A DNA stretch of 5,165 bases from JBCBSP01 sp964561235 (GTDB taxonomy: Bacteria > Pseudomonadota > Alphaproteobacteria > Caulobacterales > Maricaulaceae), in contig CAZLOV010000169.1 in assembly GCA_964561235.1 (NCBI GenBank), forward strand, positions 1 to 5,165, given 5' to 3'. The position numbers and the translations under genes were made by a program. Under the pieces are notes generated by a model. It was not told the DNA's origin. It saw only the letters and a program-made list of their open reading frames with translations, and did not search any database. This document shows positions 1-5,108 of the stretch, one piece after another. Each line of letters opens with the position of its first letter. Position 1 is the first letter of the stretch.

Positions 1-98
1 TCGAGGCGGCGGCCTGGTATTGGCACTTCGTCGACGTGGTGTGGCTGTTCCTCTTCGTCTTCGTCTACGTGGTCTTCGCCGGCTCCGGCGGCGGATAG
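1..98 (+). CDS. ctaE: Cytochrome c oxidase subunit III, C-terminal fragment
   Basis: The window opens inside a gene read in the frame that starts at base 3; 31 codons remain before the TAG at 96-98. The fragment contains WYWHFVDVVWLFLF, the hallmark of the last transmembrane helix of subunit III of haem-copper cytochrome c oxidases, including the conserved His of the HFVD motif. It ends in a short Gly/Ser tail. Subunit III is an integral membrane protein that binds subunit I and sustains proton uptake and oxidase stability in the aa3-type enzyme of the inner membrane. The following DUF983 and SURF1 genes on the same strand match the usual tail of the alphaproteobacterial cox operon. The start and most of the gene lie outside the window. 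The symbol ctaE (also coxC) is given by family; a quinol-oxidase subunit III is less likely because of the neighbours. Confidence 0.9.
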   Translation, partial: EAAAWYWHFVDVVWLFLFVFVYVVFAGSGGG

Positions 99-104
99 GC
101 GACC

Positions 105-476
105 ATGACGGCGGTCAATCCCTTCCTCGCCGGGCTGCGCTGCCGCTGCCCGCGATGCGGGGAAGGGCCGCTGTTCGCCGGCTATCTCAAGGTCGCGGAG
201 CGTTGCGAGGCCTGCGGCCTTGATTTCTCCGCCGAAGACGCAGGCGACGGCCCGGCCGTCTTCATCATGCTGATCGTGGGCTTCATCGTGGTGCCGCCCG
301 CCTTGCTGCTGGAAGCGTGGACCGCGCCGCCGATCTGGGTGCATCTGCTGTTGTGGATCCCGCTCAGCCTGGGTTTGTGCCTCGCGATGCTGCGCCCTTT
401 CAAGGCGACGCTGTTCGCCTTGCAATTCACCCATGGCGCGCGTGAGGCGCGGCTCGACGAGGGCGACGAGCCTTAG
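105..476 (+). CDS. DUF983 family zinc-ribbon membrane protein
   Basis: This 123-residue protein starts with ATG 6 bp after the subunit III stop; an AGG at 97-99 that overlaps that stop is a plausible ribosome binding site. The N-terminal part has two CxxC pairs (C15/C18 in CPRCG, and C34/C37 in CEACG), forming a zinc-ribbon-like module. It is followed by two hydrophobic segments at about residues 51-70 and 76-96 and a charged, acidic tail. This arrangement is typical of DUF983 proteins, which are commonly encoded between cytochrome oxidase subunit III and SURF1 in alphaproteobacteria. No biochemical role is established for the family as far as I know; the context suggests a part in oxidase assembly or metal handling at the membrane, which is inference. 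Length and motifs look intact. It is almost certainly co-transcribed with both neighbours. Confidence 0.88.
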   Translation: MTAVNPFLAGLRCRCPRCGEGPLFAGYLKVAERCEACGLDFSAEDAGDGPAVFIMLIVGFIVVPPALLLEAWTAPPIWVHLLLWIPLSLGLCLAMLRPFKATLFALQFTHGAREARLDEGDEP

Positions 477-478
477 CA

Positions 479-1192
479 GTGCGGACAGCGTTCATGCAGT
501 TTTCCCCGATGCCCCTGCTGAGCCTGCTCGCGGCGGCGGGCCTTGGCGTCCTGCTTTGGCTCGGCGTCTGGCAGCTCGGCCGCGCGGACTGGAAGGCGGA
601 GGAGATCGCCGCGTTCGAGGCGCTGCAGGAGGCGGGTCCGGTCTCGCTCGAGCAGGCGCTATGCGGCGCCATCCCCGAGGCGGGACAGCCTCTGCAGCCT
701 GTGGCGGCCGATCCGCAGGCCCCGGCGTTGTCCGTTTATGGCCGCAACGCCGACGGCGCACCCGGCTGGCGGCTGTTTCGTCCTGTCGACGCGCCAAACT
801 GCGCCGAGCATCCGCGCCTTCTCGCCGAGACCGGCTTCCGCCCGCTTGACGGCGCTGCGCAGCCTTCCGGAACCGCCGGCGTCCGCTTGGCAAAACCCCT
901 GGCCGCCGGACCGTTCACCCCGCCTGCGGACATGGAGGCGGCGGAAGTCTACGCCTACGACGCAACGCAGGCGGAGCGCGCGCTTGCTCTTGAGCCGGGC
1001 GCGCTGTCGCGGGACTGGTGGATCGAACTTGACGACGGCGCCTTGCCGGAGCGCCTTAGCGAAACCCCGCCGGAGCGCCATGTCGGGTATGCGGCGACCT
1101 GGTTCGGTCTCGCCCTGACGCTGATCGCGGTGTATGCCGGCTTTCACGTCTCGACGGGGCGGCTTTCGTTCACCCGGTTTCAAGACCGCTAG
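479..1192 (+). CDS. SURF1-like cytochrome oxidase assembly protein
   Basis: The 237-residue protein has the SURF1 plan: an N-terminal membrane helix (about residues 12-33) ending in GVWQLGR, a long extracytoplasmic domain, and a C-terminal helix (about 205-224) preceded by HVGYAATWFGLAL. W31, Q32, R35 and the H201/Y204/W208 cluster before the second helix fit the family; SURF1 proteins take part in haem a delivery to, and assembly of, cytochrome oxidase subunit I. The central domain is divergent: the usual VNRGWVP-type motif is not recognisable, and the closest match is AETGFRPL at 116-123. The GTG start lies 2 bp after the DUF983 stop, with only a weak GACGAG-like ribosome binding site; ATG at 494 (residue 6) is an alternative that keeps the whole first helix. 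The position directly after DUF983 strongly supports the call. Confidence 0.85.
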   Translation: MRTAFMQFSPMPLLSLLAAAGLGVLLWLGVWQLGRADWKAEEIAAFEALQEAGPVSLEQALCGAIPEAGQPLQPVAADPQAPALSVYGRNADGAPGWRLFRPVDAPNCAEHPRLLAETGFRPLDGAAQPSGTAGVRLAKPLAAGPFTPPADMEAAEVYAYDATQAERALALEPGALSRDWWIELDDGALPERLSETPPERHVGYAATWFGLALTLIAVYAGFHVSTGRLSFTRFQDR

Positions 1193-1199
1193 GGTAGAC

Positions 1200-1228
1200 T
1201 TGCGTTCCCTTTCGAGCAGGCGTGTACT
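1200..1228 (+). promoter_or_regulatory. Possible weak promoter upstream of the GNAT-EAL pair
   Basis: In the 78 bp gap after SURF1, TTGCGT (1200-1205) and TGTACT (1223-1228) are separated by 17 bp and match the sigma-70-type hexamers at 3 and 4 of 6 positions. This would give transcription starting about 35 bp before the GTG at 1271. The match is weak and rests only on spacing and position, so read-through from the cox operon is an equally good explanation. Confidence 0.2.
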
Positions 1229-1235
1229 GACGCCT
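1218..1235 (+). terminator. Small inverted repeat after SURF1, possible weak terminator
   Basis: AGGCGT (1218-1223) and ACGCCT (1230-1235) form a perfect 6 bp stem around a 6-nt loop, 25 bp after the SURF1 stop. The downstream bases (CGGTATTCATTT) are only moderately T-rich. It could be a weak terminator of the cox operon or an operator, because it overlaps the candidate -10 element at 1223-1228. A stem this short is also not rare by chance in GC-rich DNA. Confidence 0.22.
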
Positions 1236-1270
1236 CGGTATTCATTTCAGGATGATGGATTTAGGGCTTC

Positions 1271-1849
1271 GTGGCGCTCTGGCGGGAAGACATCTTCGAC
1301 ACGGTGCTCACCGCCGACGGTGTGCGCCTGCGACACCCTTCGCTCGACGACTATGACAGCTGGGCGAAGCTGCGCTACGCCAGCCGCCAGCATACCGAGC
1401 CGTGGGAGCCGAGCTGGGCGGAGGACGAACTGTCTCGTTCGGCCTACAAGCGCCGGCTTCGCCGTTACCACACCGACATCGAGACCGGGCAGGGCTATCC
1501 GTTCTTCATTTTCCGCGCCGCCGACGACGTTCTGCTCGGCGCGTGCAATCTGAACAATGTCCGCCGCGGGGTGCTTCAGAGCGCAGACATCGGGTACTGG
1601 GTCGGCGCGCCCTATACCCGCAGGGGCCATGCGCGCGCCGCCGTTCGCCGCGTGATCGCGTTCGCCTTCGGCCCGTTGCGGCTGAACCGGATCGAGGCGG
1701 CGACGCGGCCCGAGAACGAGGCGAGCCGCGCGCTTTTGCTCTCGATCGGCTTCACGCCCGAGGGGTTTGCGCGCAAATACCTCAAGATCCATGGCGAGTG
1801 GCGTGATCATCTGAAGTTCGCCATCGTCAAGGGCGACCCCATCAAGTGA
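1271..1849 (+). CDS. RimJ/RimL-type GNAT family N-acetyltransferase
   Basis: This 192-residue protein fits the RimJ/RimL branch of the GNAT superfamily, which transfers acetyl groups from acetyl-CoA to N-terminal amino groups (ribosomal protein S5 for RimJ) or other amines. Seen in the sequence are DIGYWVGAPY at 106-115 before the acetyl-CoA loop, RRGHARAA at 117-124 as a degenerate RxxGxA-type pyrophosphate-binding loop, then RIEAATRPENEASR (140-153) and GF at 160-161, the usual N-x-x-S...GF motif, and a C-terminal EGFARKYL...GEWRDH segment typical of RimJ-like enzymes. GTG at 1271 is the first possible start because an in-frame TAG lies at 1262-1264; an AGGG at 1263-1266 is a weak ribosome binding site with a short spacer. 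The stop overlaps the start of the EAL gene. The true substrate is unknown, so no symbol is given. Confidence 0.87.
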   Translation: MALWREDIFDTVLTADGVRLRHPSLDDYDSWAKLRYASRQHTEPWEPSWAEDELSRSAYKRRLRRYHTDIETGQGYPFFIFRAADDVLLGACNLNNVRRGVLQSADIGYWVGAPYTRRGHARAAVRRVIAFAFGPLRLNRIEAATRPENEASRALLLSIGFTPEGFARKYLKIHGEWRDHLKFAIVKGDPIK

Positions 1850-2976
1850 GCCGCACGCCGCCGGCAGCCGAGGCCTTCGCAGCCGGAGCCCAGGCCGCCG
1901 GGGCGATCGCCGTCAGCCTGGACGCAGCGGCGCGACGTCTCTCCTGCAACGGAGACTGCAGCGCGTACGGCCTCTCTCCGGAGACGCCGTGGACGGCGTT
2001 TCTCGACCGGCTGGCCGCGCCGGATCGCGCCGCCGCGCGCCGGGCGGAGAGCGGCGAGGTGGACGTGCGTCTGCGATTATCGATGCCGGACGGCAGCGTT
2101 CGCTTCGTGCGCCTGATCGGTGCGGCCTGCGGGGATGGCGGCTTTTCAGGCCTGTTGCTGCCTGCAGGCCGGGCGCCCGCGGGCGCGCTCGGGATCATTG
2201 AACGCGAGGCGGCCCTGGCCGATGCGCTCGCAGCGGGCGAGTTCCAGCCCTTCTTCCAGCCGATCGTGGATCTCGGCACGGGGCGTTTGTGCGGCTTCGA
2301 GGCGCTTGCGCGCTGGATCCGGCCGGAAGAGGGCGTCTTGACGCCGGATGCGTTCCTGCCCGTCGCCGACCGTCTCGGGCGCCTTCACGAACTGGGCGAT
2401 CAGGTTCGCGCCGCCGCCGCCGACGCGCTCGGCCGCTGGCAGGCGTGCGGCGTATCCGTGTCCGTCAACGTGACCGCCTCGGAACTCGCGGGTGAAGATT
2501 TCGTCGAAGCGCTGCTCGCCCGCGCCCGCGCAGCCGGCGCCCCGCGCGGCGCTTACAAGGTGGAGGTGAGCGAAACCGAGGTCATGGCCGATCCCGATGC
2601 GTGCGCGCGCGCGATGGAACAGCTGGCTGAAGGCGGGATCGGCCTGATGCTGGATGACTTCGGCACCGGGTATTCCTCGCTCTCGAGGCTGGACCGCCTG
2701 CCGTTCGACGCCATCAAGATCGACCAGTATTTCGTGCGTCATCTCAGCGCCGATGAAAGCGCGCGCAAGATCGTCTCGAGCGTGGTCTCGCTTGCGCGCA
2801 GCTTCGGCATGACGGTCGTCGCCGAGGGCGTGGAGAGCGAAGCCGCCGTGACGGTGCTGCGCGAACTCGGCTGCAGCCAGGGGCAGGGGTTCCACTTCTC
2901 CGCCGCACTGCCCGAACATGACGCGCGGCGCGTCATCGCCGACGGCGTCGACGGCCGGTTCGGCGCGCCTGTCTAG
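1846..2976 (+). CDS. PAS-like/EAL protein, probable c-di-GMP phosphodiesterase
   Basis: This 376-residue, apparently cytoplasmic protein has no signal peptide or membrane helix. Residues about 20-107 resemble a degenerate PAS sensor fold, with a PDGSVRFVRL strand at 81-90. Residues about 120-365 are an EAL domain, which hydrolyses cyclic di-GMP to linear pGpG. The catalytic and metal-binding positions look intact: E152 in FEALARW, N208 in SVNVTASEL, E240 in KVEVSETE, D270-D271 in the DDFGTGYSSL loop, K291 in KIDQ, E327 in VVAEGVES and Q347 in GQGF. There is no GGDEF domain, so net phosphodiesterase activity is expected rather than synthesis. GTG at 1846 overlaps the GNAT stop (GTGA), implying translational coupling; an AAGGG lies 12 bp upstream. 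The next plausible ATG (2083, residue 80) would destroy the PAS-like region. The stop shares CTAG with the convergent yqgE stop. Confidence 0.92.
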   Translation: MSRTPPAAEAFAAGAQAAGAIAVSLDAAARRLSCNGDCSAYGLSPETPWTAFLDRLAAPDRAAARRAESGEVDVRLRLSMPDGSVRFVRLIGAACGDGGFSGLLLPAGRAPAGALGIIEREAALADALAAGEFQPFFQPIVDLGTGRLCGFEALARWIRPEEGVLTPDAFLPVADRLGRLHELGDQVRAAAADALGRWQACGVSVSVNVTASELAGEDFVEALLARARAAGAPRGAYKVEVSETEVMADPDACARAMEQLAEGGIGLMLDDFGTGYSSLSRLDRLPFDAIKIDQYFVRHLSADESARKIVSSVVSLARSFGMTVVAEGVESEAAVTVLRELGCSQGQGFHFSAALPEHDARRVIADGVDGRFGAPV

Positions 2977-3560
2977 GCGTGGCCTGACGCGCCGATCAGG
3001 AATTCCGGGGTTACGCCGAGCTTCTTCAGCGCACGGGCCCATTTCGAAGCGTGATCCTCGTCGAAGACGATCGCTTCGTCGGGATCGCTCACCAGCCAGG
3101 CGTTGGCCTGGATCTCGTCTTCAAGCTGACCCGGATCCCATCCCGCATAACCCAGGGCGAGCACGCTGCGGCGCGGCGGCTCTGCGGAGGCGATGGCCTC
3201 CAGCACCTCGCGCGTCGCGGTGAGCCGGATGTTGTCGGCGACGGCGAGCGTGCTGTCGGGCGTTTCAAAATCCGGCGTGTGCAGAACGAAGCCGCGGTCG
3301 CGGTCGACGGGGCCGCCGTTGAGCACGGCGCGGTCGGGCGCGCGGATTTCGCTTTTCACGTCGAGCTGTTCGAACAGCGCCGTCAGCCGCAGCGCGTCCA
3401 TGGGCTTGTTCAGGATGAGCCCCATCGCGTGATCGTCGCCGTGCGCGCACAGGAACACGACCGTGCGGTCAAAGCGCGGATCGCCGATGAGCGGGCTTGC
3501 GATCAGCAGCTTGCCGGTCAGGTAGCCTTCGTCGCCGGGGTCGAAATCGTCGAGGTCCAT
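2973..3560 (-). CDS. yqgE: YqgE/AlgH family protein (UPF0301)
   Basis: The 195-residue product shows the full set of YqgE/AlgH motifs: GKLLIASPLIGDPRF near residues 16-30, HAMGLILNKP at 44-53, LNGGPVDRDRGFVLH at 80-94 and LGYAGWDPGQLEDEI at 136-150, followed by NAWL. Length is normal for the family, a compact cytoplasmic protein found widely in proteobacteria. Its molecular role is not settled; the Pseudomonas homologue AlgH was named from an alginate-related phenotype. The ATG at 3560-3558 is chosen because the short acidic leader MDLDDFDPGDEGYL fits family N-termini; the ribosome binding site is weak (a GAGATGA-like stretch). It is divergent from the peroxiredoxin gene and convergent with the EAL gene, so it probably forms a single-gene transcript started in the 3561-3707 spacer. 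Confidence 0.93.
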   Translation of the reverse strand: MDLDDFDPGDEGYLTGKLLIASPLIGDPRFDRTVVFLCAHGDDHAMGLILNKPMDALRLTALFEQLDVKSEIRAPDRAVLNGGPVDRDRGFVLHTPDFETPDSTLAVADNIRLTATREVLEAIASAEPPRRSVLALGYAGWDPGQLEDEIQANAWLVSDPDEAIVFDEDHASKWARALKKLGVTPEFLIGASGHA

Positions 3561-3620
3561 GGGCTGATCATCTCGTTTCCGACCGGCCCCTGTCCAGTGC
3601 GCCCGCCCGGCGCGCTTAAT

Positions 3621-3645
3621 CCGGGCTTGCTTCAGACAAGCCCGG
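3621..3645. repeat. Perfect 9-bp inverted repeat, 7-nt loop, in the divergent spacer
   Basis: CCGGGCTTG (3621-3629) and CAAGCCCGG (3637-3645) are exact reverse complements around CTTCAGA. The repeat overlaps the best candidate -35 element of the peroxiredoxin promoter and lies about 60 bp before the yqgE start, a position that would suit an operator acting on both genes. It could equally form an RNA hairpin or be a copy of a dispersed palindromic repeat. No run of T follows on either strand, which argues against an intrinsic terminator. Confidence 0.6.
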
Positions 3646-3656
3646 CCCGATATGCG
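3627..3656 (+). promoter_or_regulatory. Candidate promoter of the peroxiredoxin gene
   Basis: TTGCTT (3627-3632) and TATGCG (3651-3656) are spaced by 18 bp and resemble weak sigma-70-type -35 and -10 elements; transcription would begin near 3663 and leave a leader of about 45 nt. The -35 lies inside the inverted repeat at 3621-3645, so a protein bound to that repeat could block it. This is a by-eye match only. Confidence 0.25.
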
Positions 3657-3663
3657 GGAGGCG

Positions 3664-3681
3664 GCGTCCGGTCCCGGACGC
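3664..3681. repeat. Perfect 8-bp inverted repeat upstream of the peroxiredoxin gene
   Basis: GCGTCCGG (3664-3671) and CCGGACGC (3674-3681) are exact reverse complements with a 2-bp centre, so the element reads as a near-continuous 18 bp palindrome. As RNA it could form a 7-bp stem with a GTCC tetraloop ending 26 nt before the ATG at 3708. An operator half of a two-site system or a leader hairpin are the two obvious readings; neither is proven. Confidence 0.55.
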
Positions 3682-3694
3682 GTCCCTCATGCGA

Positions 3695-3699
3695 TGGAG
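3695..3699 (+). promoter_or_regulatory. Ribosome binding site that fixes the peroxiredoxin start
   Basis: TGGAG lies 8 nt before the ATG at 3708. The reading frame is open back to base 3051, so an automatic caller could choose a much longer start; this site and family alignment both favour 3708. Confidence 0.75.
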
Positions 3700-3707
3700 T
3701 TTTCCCG

Positions 3708-4190
3708 ATGACGCTCAAAGCCGGCGATGCGCTGCCCCAGGTCAGCTTCATGACGATGACCGCGGACGGTCCTTCGAAAGTCACCACCGACGACATTTTC
3801 AAGGGCAAGCGGGTCGTGTTATTCGCCGTGCCGGGTGCCTACACGCCGACCTGCTCGGCCCGGCACCTGCCCGGCTTCGTGGACAACGCCGAGACGCTCG
3901 CCGGCAAGGGCGTCGACGCCATCGCCTGCACCTCGGTCAACGACGTCTTCGTGATGGACGCCTGGGGCAAGACCCAGAACGCCGACGGCAAGGTGACGAT
4001 GCTCGCCGACGGCAACGGCGAGTTCGCACGCGCGGCCGGCCTTACGATGGACGCCTCCGGCTTCGGCATGGGCGAACGCTCCCAGCGTTACGCGCTGATC
4101 GCCAAGGACGGCGTGGTCGAGCAGGTGTTCATCGAGGAGCCGGGCGCGTTCGAGGTGTCCTCCGCCGAGCACGTGCTGGGCAAGCTCTAG
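3708..4190 (+). CDS. Prx5-type peroxiredoxin (thiol peroxidase)
   Basis: The 160-residue protein belongs to the Prx5/hybrid group of peroxiredoxins, which reduce hydrogen peroxide and organic hydroperoxides in the cytoplasm using glutaredoxin or thioredoxin as donor. The active site PGAYTPTCS at 42-50 gives the peroxidatic Cys as C49, with T46 in the PxxxTxxC motif; R127 in RSQRY is the second active-site Arg. GMGERSQRYAL and the EEPGAFEVSSAEHVL tail are typical of the group. Only one other Cys is present, C74 in AIACTSVND, and there is no C-terminal Cys in the place of the human PRDX5 resolving residue, so a 1-Cys or glutaredoxin-dependent cycle is likely (inference). The start at 3708 agrees with the usual short N-terminus before GDALP. 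The gene is divergent from yqgE and ends 6 bp from the convergent rnhA stop. Confidence 0.93.
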   Translation: MTLKAGDALPQVSFMTMTADGPSKVTTDDIFKGKRVVLFAVPGAYTPTCSARHLPGFVDNAETLAGKGVDAIACTSVNDVFVMDAWGKTQNADGKVTMLADGNGEFARAAGLTMDASGFGMGERSQRYALIAKDGVVEQVFIEEPGAFEVSSAEHVLGKL

Positions 4191-4196
4191 GGCCGG

Positions 4197-4646
4197 TCAG
4201 TCCTCCCCGCCGGAGAACGCCGCGATCGCCGCGCGCGCGAGCGCGTCGGCGCGTTCGTTCTCCGGATGGCCGGCATGGCCCTTGACCCATTCCCAGGTCA
4301 CCTCGTGCCGGCGGGCGGCTTCATCGAGCCGCTTCCAGAGATCCTCGTTCTTCACAGGCTTCTTTGCGGCGGTTTTCCAGCCGTTTCGCTTCCAGCCATG
4401 GATCCATTTGGTGACGCCGTCGCGCACATAGGTGCTGTCGGTCACCAGCCGGACGCGCGACGGGCGCTTGAGAGCCTCCAGCGCGGCGATCGCCGCCATC
4501 AGCTCCATCCGGTTGTTGGTCGTCTCGGATTCGCCGCCGGAGAGCTCCTTTTCGGCGCCGCGCCATTCCAGCACGGCGCCCCAGCCGCCGGGGCCGGGAT
4601 TGCCCGAACAGGCCCCGTCAGTGTGGATCGTCACGAGGGTCGTCAT
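4197..4646 (-). CDS. rnhA: Ribonuclease HI
   Basis: This 149-residue enzyme cleaves the RNA strand of RNA:DNA hybrids, removing R-loops and primer RNA in the cytoplasm. The catalytic set is complete and falls at the same residue numbers as in the Escherichia coli enzyme: D10 in HTDGACSGNPGPGGWG, E48 in NNRMEL, D70 in TDSTYV, H124 in KGHAGHPEN and D134 in ERADALAR. The basic handle region around residues 80-96 (KWIHGWKRNGWKTAAKK), used for substrate binding, is also present. No N-terminal hybrid-binding domain is fused. The ATG overlaps the TGA of the upstream DUF1801 gene (ATGA on the minus strand), and no strong ribosome binding site is seen, so translation is probably coupled to it. Its stop lies 6 bp from the convergent peroxiredoxin stop. 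Confidence 0.96.
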   Translation of the reverse strand: MTTLVTIHTDGACSGNPGPGGWGAVLEWRGAEKELSGGESETTNNRMELMAAIAALEALKRPSRVRLVTDSTYVRDGVTKWIHGWKRNGWKTAAKKPVKNEDLWKRLDEAARRHEVTWEWVKGHAGHPENERADALARAAIAAFSGGED

Positions 4647-5083
4647 GTCGGATGGACGTCCCAGCGATCGGCGAGGTCGTCAAGGCCCGCGCGGATGAGT
4701 TCGCGCAGCACGCTCTCGTCAATGTCGGAAAGCCGGTTCACGTAAAGGCAGGCCTTGCCCTTTCCATGCTTGCCGAGTTTATCGAGCAGGGGCTGGAAGT
4801 CGGCATAGCCCGGCATGACGTAGATCGACGTCTTCGCCTTGCGCGGCGCGAAGCCGGTAGCGAGAAAATCGCCTTCCCGCCCGCTGTCGTAGACAAAATG
4901 GTACTGGCCGAAGCCCACGATCGAGGCGCCCCACATGACGGGGTTCCAGCCTGTCGTCTCGCGGAAGATGTCGAGCAGGCGAAGCGCGTCGTCGCGGCGG
5001 CGTTCCGGTTCGACGGCGGCGACAAACGCGTCCACGTCGCCTTCATTGGCCGTCGTCTTGTTGTCCGCCCGGTAGTTGCCCAT
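4643..5083 (-). CDS. DUF1801 domain-containing protein
   Basis: The 146-residue protein shows the DUF1801 (YdhG-like) signature: MWGASIVGFGQYHF at 50-63, SGREGDFLATGFAPRKAK at 67-84, SIYVMPGY at 86-93, LLDKLGKHGKGKACLYV at 99-115 and DIDESVLRELI at 120-130. Proteins of this family are small, soluble and of unknown function; length and motifs here look complete. It carries the strongest Shine-Dalgarno sequence in the window, which fixes the ATG at 5083-5081. It is followed by rnhA with a 4 bp overlap and preceded, 25 bp upstream, by the end of another minus-strand gene, so it sits in the middle of a probable operon. I can assign no biochemical role, and linkage to rnhA should not be read as functional without wider conservation. 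Confidence 0.88.
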   Translation of the reverse strand: MGNYRADNKTTANEGDVDAFVAAVEPERRRDDALRLLDIFRETTGWNPVMWGASIVGFGQYHFVYDSGREGDFLATGFAPRKAKTSIYVMPGYADFQPLLDKLGKHGKGKACLYVNRLSDIDESVLRELIRAGLDDLADRWDVHPT

Positions 5084-5088
5084 CGCCG

Positions 5089-5094
5089 CCTCCT
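5089..5094 (-). promoter_or_regulatory. Strong ribosome binding site of the DUF1801 gene
   Basis: On the minus strand this reads AGGAGG, a full Shine-Dalgarno core, 5 nt before the ATG. It lies in the 25 bp gap after the preceding gene's stop, so DUF1801 is set up for efficient independent initiation, unlike rnhA behind it. Confidence 0.8.
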
Positions 5095-5108
5095 GCGCGC
5101 GCGGCGCG

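Larger units (their letters stand above)
3561..3707. other. Divergent intergenic spacer between yqgE and the peroxiredoxin gene
   Basis: This 147 bp stretch is the largest gap in the window and must hold the 5' signals of both flanking genes, which point away from each other. I see no small gene in it. Its notable content is two perfect inverted repeats, at 3621-3645 and 3664-3681, whose centres lie about 40 bp apart. They cannot be ordinary 3' terminators of a complete upstream gene because no gene ends here. No clear OxyR-type site was recognised by eye. Confidence 0.8.

Noticed and set aside
492..1183. Several overlapping frames on both strands across SURF1
   Set aside because: They are Arg/Ala/Pro-rich shadow frames typical of high GC; the SURF1 frame has the membrane helices and motifs.
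1247..1810. 187-codon minus-strand open frame
   Set aside because: It is a mirror of the GNAT gene with no family features or ribosome binding site that I can see.
2146..3042. 298-codon open frame on the minus strand
   Set aside because: It lies antisense to the well-conserved EAL gene and has no recognisable motif; long antisense frames are expected in GC-rich coding DNA.
3621..3645. Reading the 9-bp inverted repeat as an intrinsic terminator
   Set aside because: No T-run follows on either strand and no gene ends toward it; both neighbours start here and point away.
3051..3707. Long in-frame upstream extension of the peroxiredoxin reading frame (219 extra codons)
   Set aside because: Most of it is antisense to yqgE, whose motifs are unmistakable, and family length plus the TGGAG site place the start at 3708. 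It could mislead an automatic caller into a false fusion.
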